DNA from: Anaeroplasma bactoclasticum
Lineage (GTDB): Bacteria; Bacillota_I; Bacilli_A; Acholeplasmatales; Anaeroplasmataceae
Reading direction: 5' to 3'
Length of the DNA stretch: 64,000 nt
Assembly: GCF_003550015.1 (NCBI RefSeq)
Contig: NZ_QXEV01000005.1
Location: 40,356-104,355, forward strand
Below are positions 1 to 6,945 of this stretch, piece after piece; position 1 is the first letter of the stretch; every line of letters starts with the position of its first letter. The notes under the pieces are model-generated. The model had not been told where the DNA came from. It was given only the letters and a program-made list of their open reading frames with translations, and ran no database searches. A program made the translations under genes and the position numbers.

Positions 1-57
1 TATAGAATCTATAATATTTTGTTTAGTTAAATTTGTATAGCATGACATAATAAACAT
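1..57 (-). CDS. 5' end of an unidentified gene (partial, 19 codons)
   Basis: An ATG at position 57 is preceded, seven bases upstream, by a perfect GAGGAGG ribosome binding site (65-71) and a good promoter (82-111). The reading frame stays open to the window edge. The visible N-terminus, MFIMSCYTNLTKQN, matches nothing I recognise; an in-frame second Met at residue 4 is an alternative start. It follows the terminator of the gp88-like gene, so it begins a new transcription unit. Product unknown. Confidence 0.55.
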   Translation of the reverse strand, partial: MFIMSCYTNLTKQNIIDSI

Positions 58-81
58 ATAAATACCTCCTCTTGTATATAT

Positions 82-111
82 ATTATATAAAAAATACATT
101 TCATATAGCAA
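82..111 (-). promoter_or_regulatory. Promoter of the partial gene at the left edge
   Basis: On the minus strand there is a -35 TTGCTA (106-111), an 18-base spacer and a perfect -10 TATAAT (82-87), followed about 25 bases later by the ribosome binding site and ATG at 57. The arrangement fits a sigma-A promoter. Confidence 0.6.
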
Positions 112-138
112 GGGTTCTAGGATAATCGCCCACAAGGT

Positions 139-176
139 AAAAAAAGAGCACCAAATTTCTATGTTCTGGTACTCTT
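139..176 (-). terminator. Rho-independent terminator after the gp88-like gene
   Basis: A 10-bp stem (AAGAGTACCA pairing with TGGTGCTCTT, one G-U) with a 13-base loop is followed by seven U on the minus strand. It lies 13 bases past the stop codon of the gp88-like gene. Confidence 0.85.
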
Positions 177-188
177 CAAATATATACT

Positions 189-971
189 TTATCTTAAATT
201 TGTTACTATTTCACCTTTTGGTTTATTATAACATTTCAAACATTTAGCACAATCAATACTCTTGCAATCATTTAGGACATTACTAGAAACATCTTTGCTG
301 GTTGCAATATATTTTGGCATATGATACCTTTCAATTATTTCCATATCTTCTTTTTTTGTATCATCCATAATACTAGCCATAAAATGGATATTAGTATCAT
401 CTAATGTATACTGCGAATCCTTCGCAATTTTTTCTTTCATTACATTATCTAGGATTTTATATGATTTTGTATATGCCATAAAGTAATACTTTGGATGTGT
501 TTTCTTCACTTCAGTTGCGATTTCAATCCACTTATTTAAATATTCTTCATCATAAAAATCACCACAGGCATGAATTCGAATATACAAATCCTTTCCATTA
601 GGTTTTTTATTATTTATCTCCTTGACCATATTGTCAACAAAATCATTTTGCAATGATCTAAAGAAATTAATTTTATGATGTACCTCAATAGGAGAATCTT
701 TACCTTTTTCTTTATGCATTTTTACAACATCCTTTTGGTAGCAATGCTCCAAGCAAATAGTGGTTCTACCAGGACATGTAATAACTCTAGGCAAATCAAA
801 AACCCAAAATATAACATTTTCAGCTTCACCAAGAAATCTATTACTTGGTCTAAGATTGTTAGGCTTTACTTTTGCAATTTCTTGAACAATATCAATAGGT
901 AAATTTTCGAATTCTTCTTTCTTATTATACTTACATAGTCTTTCAGACAACCACATAGACAATTCACTCAT
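189..971 (-). CDS. gp88-like (phage Gene product 88 domain) protein
   Basis: About 260 residues when started at the ATG at 971, eight bases after the stop of the upstream helicase gene; a longer frame from a TTG at 1037 would overlap that gene and has no better ribosome site. Visible signatures fit the phage gp88-type family: a Cys cluster TCPGRTTICLEHCY near residues 65-78, then RIHACGDFYDEEYLNKW, FMAYTKSY, and a C-terminal CKSIDCAKCLKC cluster. The conserved cysteines suggest metal or Fe-S binding, but the biochemical role of this family is not established. It is coupled to the GIY-YIG/DUF2075 helicase and probably shares its controller-regulated promoter, so it is inferred to be the second component of that defence unit. 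Confidence 0.7.
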   Translation of the reverse strand: MSELSMWLSERLCKYNKKEEFENLPIDIVQEIAKVKPNNLRPSNRFLGEAENVIFWVFDLPRVITCPGRTTICLEHCYQKDVVKMHKEKGKDSPIEVHHKINFFRSLQNDFVDNMVKEINNKKPNGKDLYIRIHACGDFYDEEYLNKWIEIATEVKKTHPKYYFMAYTKSYKILDNVMKEKIAKDSQYTLDDTNIHFMASIMDDTKKEDMEIIERYHMPKYIATSKDVSSNVLNDCKSIDCAKCLKCYNKPKGEIVTNLR

Positions 972-979
972 ATTAATGC

Positions 980-2740
980 CTACTCGTGAATCTCCAAGGT
1001 TTCTTCCATATAGCGTTGGAATGTGGTATTTCTCCAAAAGCCTAAACGAATACCATCTATTCCTCTTGTCATCAGAATATAATAAATATTTAAAACAAAT
1101 AGTGTAAATTCAAATTTATTGGCTGGGTCTACCATTTCATCGGTATTGAACTTACCATTAACATTATAGAATTTATCTGGATTTGCTCTTAGATGTCCGT
1201 TTTCATCTAATTCTAGGTCTTCTCCAATAAGGACTCCAACCTTATTCAAATCAATTCCTTGTACAGCAAATACTGAACCAATTTGGTCTTCTGCATCTTC
1301 ATCCTTAGAATTAATCCAGTTTGTTTGAGTTGAATTCCATCTTCTAGATAAATCCCCCTCATGAAAATGAGTTATTTCAGGATGGCTACCGTGTTCTTGT
1401 CTCCAATCCTCAATTAAACCTGCTAGAACTCTATTGACGTGCTCAGGATTATAATTCTTATCCTCTTCAAGCCAGTCAATTAAATTATGTAATGGATTCT
1501 CAGTAAAATATCCAAAGTATGCATTTACAGTTCTATCGTTAAATACTTCTCTATTGAAGTTTTCATCAAAATTAGTATTTTGAGAAGATAACAATCCTGT
1601 GTCCTTATATAGTAAATACTTGATACCATTAACATAATCTTCAGATGTATATGTCTTACCTCTTGGAGCTTGAATTCTAAATTGAGTCTTTAAGAATTTC
1701 TTCTCATATCCTTCTGTTAATCTTGCATACTCAGTTCTAGATACATTTGCTGGTCTAATAGCCTGTAATACGTCATACATTAGTATTATTTGAGAACCTA
1801 GCTGTTGTAAGATTTCCAAATGTGATTGGCAATTTGCAAATGCAGGAATATCATAAACCGCATTGAAGGCTGCCATTTGCTTTGAGCCCCTTCTAGATAA
1901 TTTATGAGACTCATCAACAACAATTATGTCAAAGTGTTCTCCTTCGGTAATTAGCTTTGTAGATGTAGTGACCTTTAAATTATCATTATTCATTCCAAAT
2001 ATTTTAAAGATTTCTCTACCTGTAGCCTCCCAATTTGGCTGAACAACTACACCTATTCTTGCATTCTTATTATTTTTTAAAACTGAAGCAACTAAATGAG
2101 TTAATAGTACAGTTTTCCCTGTACCAGCATCTCCATTAATCACATAATTTTTAGTTGGATTATCAATTATCTCCCTTATTAATTCTGTTTGTTCTTGTGT
2201 TAATGCCTTAATTGGGGAATACTTAACTAATGCTCTAGTTCTCAATTCCTCAAGAGTTGGGGTTAATACCCATCCCTTAGGGGCAAGAACTTCCTCCCAA
2301 TATGGAAGAATTACATCAGTTGCAACCTTTTCTCTATCTCTATATTGAGTTACTGTATTACCTGCTGTTCTATTGATGACATCATCGTCATAGCTTAAAA
2401 ACTGTGCAGCTGCATCCTTTCTGTCCGCATTAAAATATGTAATGAACTGAGATTCAACATCATCAAGTGCTGTACCATTATCTAAATATACAGAAAATAA
2501 AACTATAACCTGGTTAAAGCGAGCAGTGTTAAACTTCTCTTCTGTACCGTCATAATGCTGCTTATGTCTTTCAATAAAATGCTTTGTCTGGCCTATATAA
2601 ATTTTCTTGGATGTAGTGCCTCGATAAATATAAATACAATTATTGTATTTCAATGCATTTTGCTGATCATTACTTAATAGATCTAGTCCTACTAATCCTT
2701 TATTTCTAATTCCTAATTCGATATAACTATACTTAGCCAT
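980..2740 (-). CDS. GIY-YIG nuclease fused to DUF2075 (Schlafen-like) helicase
   Basis: 586 residues. The N-terminal GIY-YIG domain (about 35-130) shows CIYIYRG, KIYIGQT (Y48-I-G50), the catalytic Arg in the FIERH segment (R58) and a metal-binding Glu in DVESQFI (E96). From about residue 170 a DUF2075 / superfamily 1-like ATPase follows, with Walker A GDAGTGKT (203-210) and Walker B IIVVDESHKLS. The domain order predicts a nuclease guided or powered by a DNA/RNA translocase. The start ATG at 2740 has an AAGGAGGGG site. It is divergent from a controller-like HTH regulator with a C-box upstream of its promoter, which is the wiring of restriction-modification operons, yet no methyltransferase is adjacent. 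A phage-defence role is inferred. Confidence 0.85.
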   Translation of the reverse strand: MAKYSYIELGIRNKGLVGLDLLSNDQQNALKYNNCIYIYRGTTSKKIYIGQTKHFIERHKQHYDGTEEKFNTARFNQVIVLFSVYLDNGTALDDVESQFITYFNADRKDAAAQFLSYDDDVINRTAGNTVTQYRDREKVATDVILPYWEEVLAPKGWVLTPTLEELRTRALVKYSPIKALTQEQTELIREIIDNPTKNYVINGDAGTGKTVLLTHLVASVLKNNKNARIGVVVQPNWEATGREIFKIFGMNNDNLKVTTSTKLITEGEHFDIIVVDESHKLSRRGSKQMAAFNAVYDIPAFANCQSHLEILQQLGSQIILMYDVLQAIRPANVSRTEYARLTEGYEKKFLKTQFRIQAPRGKTYTSEDYVNGIKYLLYKDTGLLSSQNTNFDENFNREVFNDRTVNAYFGYFTENPLHNLIDWLEEDKNYNPEHVNRVLAGLIEDWRQEHGSHPEITHFHEGDLSRRWNSTQTNWINSKDEDAEDQIGSVFAVQGIDLNKVGVLIGEDLELDENGHLRANPDKFYNVNGKFNTDEMVDPANKFEFTLFVLNIYYILMTRGIDGIRLGFWRNTTFQRYMEETLEIHE

Positions 2741-2807
2741 TTTTTCCCCTCCTTAAATCGAATCAATCTATTTCAATTTAAGTTGGGGTAAAGCGCTTTA
2801 TTCAACG

Positions 2808-2857
2808 GACTATAAGTCACTATTTTTTGAGAAAACTTCTCGTTGTGACTTATAGTC
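2808..2857. promoter_or_regulatory. Pair of inverted C-box operators (controller-protein sites)
   Basis: GACTATAAGTCAC (2808-2820) and its exact reverse complement GTGACTTATAGTC (2845-2857) are separated by 24 bp. Each arm contains the GACT-N3-AGTC core known as the C-box of restriction-modification controller proteins. In both directions the box lies two bases upstream of a candidate -35 element (TTGGCA toward 2906; TTGAAT toward 2740). This geometry suggests that one dimeric regulator drives both divergent promoters. Confidence 0.75.
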
Positions 2858-2859
2858 TA

Positions 2860-2888
2860 TTGGCAATTTTGACTAATTTTTATAAAAT
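2860..2888 (+). promoter_or_regulatory. Promoter of the controller-like regulator
   Basis: TTGGCA (2860-2865), a 17-base spacer and TAAAAT (2883-2888) lie directly downstream of the right C-box. The predicted transcript would begin only about 10 bases before the ATG at 2906, with GGTGAT at 2895-2900 as the ribosome site. Short or leaderless transcripts are common for controller genes. Confidence 0.6.
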
Positions 2889-2905
2889 TTTTATGGTGAT
2901 GCGAT

Positions 2906-3631
2906 ATGGCAATTGAAAAACCAATTGAGATTGGTAATAGAATAAAGGAGCTAAGATCTCTTAAGGGCTTATCCCAAGAGGAGCTTGCAAATAATTGTGG
3001 TTTAGATAGAACCTATATTAATGCTGTTGAGAAGGGGAAAAGAAATATTACCTTAGTATCCTTGAAAAGAATTACTGAATCATTAAATATTACATTTAAA
3101 AACTTTTTTGATGAAAATTACATATATCCAACAGCTGACGCTAATAAAGTATTCCTAATTAGCTGCGACACAGATAATTACAATAAAACTATGATTAATG
3201 GTGTAAAAGTATCTGATATAGATAAATACTTTTCGGAAAATGATGCAGAGAATATAAAAAAATTTGCCGATAATGGCTTAATATACATTTGGGGTACATC
3301 AAGTGGAAATACCAGCAAATTTAGAGAATTAAATATAAATGATGTTTGTGTTTTTTCAAAGCAAAAGAAAATCATAGGTACATCTACTCTTTTATATAAA
3401 TGTGAGAGCACTAAATTCAGTAAAAAATTCTGGAAAAATAAAAAAAATCCAGATTTTATCTGGCCTAATATCTTCATTATGTCAAAGCCTATTGAGCTTA
3501 ACATAGATGCATATAAACTATTGGAAGCAGGAAAATATAAAAAGACTTTCGTTCAAGGATTTACTATTCCTAGAGGAAAGCATAATGTTTTAATAAAACA
3601 ATACTTAGAAGAAAAACTTAAGATTAATTAA
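2906..3631 (+). CDS. XRE/controller-type HTH regulator with C-terminal PUA/EVE-like domain
   Basis: 241 residues. Residues 10-65 form an XRE helix-turn-helix with controller-protein hallmarks (LSQEELANNCGLDRTYI, then EKGKRN). The remaining ~170 residues are unusual for a controller: the run YIWGTSS...LNINDVCVFSKQKKIIGTSTL...FIWPNIFIM resembles PUA/EVE/ASCH-like folds, which bind modified bases or act as readers in restriction proteins. This part is my reading of the pattern, not a certain assignment. It probably binds the two C-boxes just upstream and controls itself and the divergent GIY-YIG helicase/gp88 operon, possibly in response to modified DNA. It is the only clearly real plus-strand gene in the window. 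Confidence 0.75.
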   Translation: MAIEKPIEIGNRIKELRSLKGLSQEELANNCGLDRTYINAVEKGKRNITLVSLKRITESLNITFKNFFDENYIYPTADANKVFLISCDTDNYNKTMINGVKVSDIDKYFSENDAENIKKFADNGLIYIWGTSSGNTSKFRELNINDVCVFSKQKKIIGTSTLLYKCESTKFSKKFWKNKKNPDFIWPNIFIMSKPIELNIDAYKLLEAGKYKKTFVQGFTIPRGKHNVLIKQYLEEKLKIN

Positions 3632-3635
3632 TAAA

Positions 3636-3677
3636 ACACCCTATCTTTGTTTATTTGAGATAGGGTGTGTTTTTTTA
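3636..3677 (+). terminator. Terminator of the controller gene
   Basis: A perfect 11-bp stem (ACACCCTATCT / AGATAGGGTGT) with an 11-base loop is followed by GTTTTTTTA on the plus strand, five bases after the stop codon. Confidence 0.9.
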
Positions 3678-3708
3678 TTTAATTCTTTATTATATGGTGG
3701 GGAAGGAG

Positions 3709-3735
3709 AAAAAAAGGATATCATTATAATATCCT
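3709..3735 (-). terminator. Terminator of the 5984-3805 operon
   Basis: On the minus strand AGGATAT and ATATCCT form a 7-bp stem followed by seven U. It lies about 70 bases past the stop at 3805. With the plus-strand terminator at 3636 it marks the boundary between the controller module and the inovirus-like element. Confidence 0.7.
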
Positions 3736-3804
3736 CTTTAATGACATATCTAACATAAAATATATCACTTATGCTTTTTGAAACAAAGCTTATGTTACTT
3801 TCAA

Positions 3805-4020
3805 TTAATCTCCATAGTCAACTTCTTCAAATTCAAAATCAATAGGTTCTGCATCGTATTCTTCCCATAATGATTCTTTAATGGATTCTTTTTCATCATA
3901 TCCGACTTCTAACTCATATGCATTTATTGAACTAGGATGTTCCATCTCAAATAACCACTCATCATCCTCAGATTGAGATGAATCCCACACAATATTGAAT
4001 ATATTAAAAAGCCTAGTCAT
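3805..4020 (-). CDS. Small very acidic protein (71 aa), unknown
   Basis: Last gene of the 5984-3805 operon. The start at 4020 has a GGATGGTGA ribosome site. The product is dominated by Asp and Glu (runs such as SEDDEW and EFEEVDYGD) with almost no basic residues. Small acidic proteins of mobile elements sometimes mimic DNA or inhibit host proteins, for example anti-restriction proteins, but nothing in the sequence proves this. No family recognised. Confidence 0.5.
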   Translation of the reverse strand: MTRLFNIFNIVWDSSQSEDDEWLFEMEHPSSINAYELEVGYDEKESIKESLWEEYDAEPIDFEFEEVDYGD

Positions 4021-4051
4021 ATTAGTTCACCATCCTTGTATACTTTTTCTT

Positions 4052-5383
4052 TTAAACAAACTTAAACATTATTGGTTTTCCAGTTACTTCTTTTTGCGAT
4101 TGTTTTATTAATTTATAATAGCATTGATTCAATTTAAATTTCACTATTGTATTTGGGACTTTTACAGATACAATACCATTTTCATATGCAATCACAGCTG
4201 TATCTTCAAAGCATTCATCATATGCATATCTATTAATTTCCTTTTTTATCAGCTTTCTAACATTGTCCCAAATCTCTTGATACTCAGTTAAGTATTCATC
4301 ACGTTTCTTTATGTTATGCCCTAGTTCCTCTTTAAAATAATCATTAACTGTCTTACTTTCATTAGAAGGTTCATTCATAAGCTTATAAAAAATCTCAAGA
4401 TAATTTAGCTTCGCAAATGAAATACAATGTGCAAGAGGGAATAATCCATCGATATTATCTAGGTATCTTCTCAATGATACAGTTATATTACTTGTAAGCT
4501 CTTCCCATTTTGCTTTATTATTGGCCCTATATTTTCTTCCCTTCCTAGTATATTCACAAATTTGTAATGCCGTCTGCTTATCAATCTTACTTTCTATCAA
4601 TAATGCATATAAGCCTTCTCTTGTTGTTGGATATTTCTTTATTGTATCTTCAGTTATCGGCGAATTATAAATTTGGGATATCACATTTGTACCATGCATT
4701 CCTGCTGTTAGGTATACATAGGTGTCAAAGCTCTTTGTAGATTCATCACAACGTTCTAATAATCTAGATAACATATTTGTATTAATTCCAGTAATGCCCT
4801 CAATATTTCTCTTATTAAATATTTCATAACTAATTTCATTATTTTGGGTAATATCATAATTGGGTAAACCATACTTTTTTATATTTTTATTTAATATGGA
4901 TAAGCCTTCCATTCCCATTATGCCAATTTCTATCAATTTTTCATGATTCCTATTTTCATAATCATCAAGACTAATAGTTTGATTAGTATATGGGATTAAA
5001 CATGAGGTAGTTGTTCTAACCATTACTCCATTACTTATTTCATTTAAATAATCAATAAGTTTAGACTCAAATGATGTAGACACATTAAAGTCATATATAA
5101 AGGATTGTTCTTTTTTGTCAAATACAAATTCATATGGTAAATCATATGGTTCAATTGAATCAGTTATATCAAGAAAAAAATTAATATAAAGATTCCCGTA
5201 AAACCCTCTAACGATATAGTATTCATTATTAGACTTTAAGAAGTCTGATATCTTCTTTGAATAATATACTTCCATAAAATTCTTATCAGTCATTAGAGAT
5301 AGTTCTTCTCTAACTCTTGGGTCATTTACTTTATCACCAAGTTCATTAAGTACATATTGTCTTGCATCAAAAATATTATTCAT
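4052..5383 (-). CDS. Orphan C-terminal fragment of a PolC-type DNA polymerase III alpha
   Basis: 443 residues; start ATG 5383 with GGAGAGG. Residues ~120-330 can be laid against the last third of Gram-positive PolC in order: VRTTTSCLIPYT (compare the RTTGQHPGG region), HEKLIEIGIMGMEGLSIL (HDNLLKLDILG), FDTYVYLTAGMHGTNVI (FSELVQISGLSHGTDVW), ALLIESKIDKQTALQICEYTRKGR (IMESVRKGK region) and FPLAHCISFAKL (FPKAHAAAYV). The PHP, exonuclease and catalytic-Asp palm parts are absent, so it cannot polymerise by itself. It could bind the host replisome, the clamp or DNA, or act as a decoy. It sits in a cargo operon of the inovirus-like element with small unknown genes. The family link was judged by eye and needs a profile search. 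Confidence 0.6.
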   Translation of the reverse strand: MNNIFDARQYVLNELGDKVNDPRVREELSLMTDKNFMEVYYSKKISDFLKSNNEYYIVRGFYGNLYINFFLDITDSIEPYDLPYEFVFDKKEQSFIYDFNVSTSFESKLIDYLNEISNGVMVRTTTSCLIPYTNQTISLDDYENRNHEKLIEIGIMGMEGLSILNKNIKKYGLPNYDITQNNEISYEIFNKRNIEGITGINTNMLSRLLERCDESTKSFDTYVYLTAGMHGTNVISQIYNSPITEDTIKKYPTTREGLYALLIESKIDKQTALQICEYTRKGRKYRANNKAKWEELTSNITVSLRRYLDNIDGLFPLAHCISFAKLNYLEIFYKLMNEPSNESKTVNDYFKEELGHNIKKRDEYLTEYQEIWDNVRKLIKKEINRYAYDECFEDTAVIAYENGIVSVKVPNTIVKFKLNQCYYKLIKQSQKEVTGKPIMFKFV

Positions 5384-5418
5384 TTATATCCTCTCCATAA
5401 TTACTTTTTTACAACTAT

Positions 5419-5709
5419 TTAAATATTAATAATTTCCATTTTTTTCTTCTTTTCTTTATGATATTTACGTTTCTTTGAGATAATAGATATCGCCTCACGT
5501 AATAAAATAGCATTAACAAGAGCAACGATAATTCCGTCTCGTGTTTTAATTTTGGGAGTGTAGTAATCTATTGCTGCTTGAGCAGTATCCTTACAGCCCT
5601 TCAAATAGATTTGATTCAAAAATCTCTGAGGTCCACCATATTCTTTTGCTGAAACTGTTAAATCAAGATATGATTGCATAGGATTTTGACATTTAATAAT
5701 ATTTTCCAT
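5419..5709 (-). CDS. Hypothetical protein (96 aa)
   Basis: Second gene of the 5984-3805 operon, with an AAGGAG site nine bases before ATG 5709. The N-terminal half is soluble-looking, a short hydrophobic stretch IIVALVNAILLREAI follows at about residues 60-74, and the C-terminus is strongly basic (KKRKYHKEKKKK). The pattern fits a small DNA- or RNA-binding or peripheral membrane protein. No family recognised. Confidence 0.5.
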   Translation of the reverse strand: MENIIKCQNPMQSYLDLTVSAKEYGGPQRFLNQIYLKGCKDTAQAAIDYYTPKIKTRDGIIVALVNAILLREAISIISKKRKYHKEKKKKMEIINI

Positions 5710-5735
5710 TACACTATTCTCCTTTTTTCAACTTC

Positions 5736-5984
5736 CTAATAATTCAAATCAGGCAAATTATCAGAATCGTAAACACCCCAATAACCAACTTTATAGTACT
5801 TATTGCCCTCATATTCATAATAAGTAAATGGATAGTCTTGACCATTTGATTTCTCTGTGAAGCCTGTTTTTGCTATAAATTGAGCCCTAGCCTCATTTTC
5901 AGTGAATTTTTCTGCATCGATACATACCACAACATATTTATTATTCCATCCTTGGCATTTGCATCTAAAAACATGAACCTTCAT
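5736..5984 (-). CDS. Hypothetical protein (82 aa), first gene of cargo operon
   Basis: It starts at ATG 5984 with a strong AGGAGGAAG site and a near-consensus promoter (6017-6045). The product is rich in aromatics (WNNKY, YPFTYYEYEGNKYYKVGYWGVY) with a CKC motif near the N-terminus and is predicted to be a small single-domain beta protein. No family recognised. As the first gene it is probably the most highly expressed of the operon that also carries the PolC-like fragment. Confidence 0.55.
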   Translation of the reverse strand: MKVHVFRCKCQGWNNKYVVVCIDAEKFTENEARAQFIAKTGFTEKSNGQDYPFTYYEYEGNKYYKVGYWGVYDSDNLPDLNY

Positions 5985-6016
5985 TTTTCTTCCTCCTAAA
6001 AAGTTTAGCTATTTAA

Positions 6017-6045
6017 ATAATAGCATTATGCTTGAATTTTGTCAA
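6017..6045 (-). promoter_or_regulatory. Near-consensus promoter of the 5984-3805 operon
   Basis: Minus strand: TTGACA (6040-6045), a 17-base spacer, then TATTAT (6017-6022), about 33 bases before the start codon at 5984. This is one of the strongest sigma-A promoters in the window. Confidence 0.8.
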
Positions 6046-6095
6046 GGGTTTGTCTATTATCATCAGATATATTTTTGTCTTACAAAACAAAAGCA

Positions 6096-6125
6096 CAAAA
6101 AAAAGAACTTTTTTATAAAGTTCTT
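6096..6125 (-). terminator. Terminator of the membrane-anchored HTH gene
   Basis: AGAACTT / AAGTTCT stem (7 bp) with a 7-base loop, followed by a run of U on the minus strand, immediately after the stop at 6126. Confidence 0.85.
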
Positions 6126-6872
6126 TTACTTTTTAATAAACCTAAATACTAATCCCCCTACGACTATAGCAGTTACTGCAGCAGCAACAACTCCAGCAAC
6201 TGTAGTTCCCTTTAAGGGTCCTATTTCTTTACCTGTCATTTTTTCAAAGGTATTTTTAAACTCTTCTTTTCCTATTTTTTCTTTTGAACCAGCAACAGCC
6301 GATATATAGTTCAAACCAATTTCTCTTTCTTCTGGTAATAAATGATGTTCATCAAATATTACAAAAAAAGTAATTGGCAAAATATCATCCTCATCCCTCT
6401 CTCGACTCTCTCTACATAAACTAGTAAATATAGCAATTGCCTCCGTTTTAGTGAGTTTTGCTTGACCTTCTTCGATTTTCTTTAATCTTTCTTCCTGAAT
6501 TCCTGTATTTTCACTCAGGTAATCATACTCCCAACCAGCAGCTTTTCTCAACACCTTTAAATTTTTTTGTAACAATAATACATTTTCATCAATCACATAA
6601 TCTTTAGAACTAAAGGTTTTAGAATCAATACTATCATCACTTTGAAAATTATCAAGCATATACTTTATAATATCATTTTTTGTAACATCATCACGTAATA
6701 TATAATCAAATAATTTTATAAATTCCGAATTTGGAATTTGGTCCTTCATATTCTTTTCATAATAATCCATATAAACATAAAGAGTCGCTCTAGAAAGAGG
6801 TAAATACTCTATCAAATCTATTTTTTTAAATTTCAACAATTTCAATTTGTTGGATATAATTCCAGTTGTCAT
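6126..6872 (-). CDS. HTH-like regulator with C-terminal membrane anchor
   Basis: 248 residues; start ATG 6872 with AGAGGTGATT. The N-terminal 60 residues (LPLSRATLYVYMDYYEK) and a middle segment (about 100-150, LRKAAGWEYDYLSENTGIQEERLKKIEEGQAKLT) both look like helix-turn-helix units, the second XRE-like. The last ~30 residues are a Gly/Val/Ala-rich transmembrane helix (GVVAAAVTAIVVGGLVF) ending in RFIKK. A DNA-binding head tethered to the membrane suggests a sensor or immunity-type regulator for the element. It has its own promoter and terminator. The exact family was not recognised. Confidence 0.6.
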   Translation of the reverse strand: MTTGIISNKLKLLKFKKIDLIEYLPLSRATLYVYMDYYEKNMKDQIPNSEFIKLFDYILRDDVTKNDIIKYMLDNFQSDDSIDSKTFSSKDYVIDENVLLLQKNLKVLRKAAGWEYDYLSENTGIQEERLKKIEEGQAKLTKTEAIAIFTSLCRESRERDEDDILPITFFVIFDEHHLLPEEREIGLNYISAVAGSKEKIGKEEFKNTFEKMTGKEIGPLKGTTVAGVVAAAVTAIVVGGLVFRFIKK

Positions 6873-6892
6873 TTTTAATCACCTCTAGAACA

Positions 6893-6921
6893 ATTCTATC
6901 AAAAATACATAATTTTGTAAA
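6893..6921 (-). promoter_or_regulatory. Promoter of the membrane-anchored HTH gene
   Basis: TTTACA (6916-6921), a 17-base spacer and TAGAAT (6893-6898) on the minus strand lie about 20 bases before ATG 6872. Confidence 0.55.
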
Positions 6922-6945
6922 GCATTCAAAAAGACAAAATCCAGT

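Noticed and set aside
51..57. tRNA gene at an island boundary
   Set aside because: No cloverleaf or CCA-type T-arm sequence was recognised at either end of the window or at 57.6-57.9 kb.
980..1037. Longer start (TTG 1037) for the gp88-like gene
   Set aside because: It would overlap the helicase gene by 58 bases with no ribosome site; ATG 971 has better spacing after the upstream stop.
3740..3800. Possible dif/Xer attachment site near the left edge of the inovirus-like element
   Set aside because: The TGATATATTTTATGTTAGAT-like stretch matches dif only partly, and no second copy is found near 16.4 kb.
6028..6309. Plus-strand frame of 93 codons over the tail of the HTH gene
   Set aside because: It runs antisense to the membrane-anchor coding region and a terminator, has no ribosome site and is compositionally a shadow.
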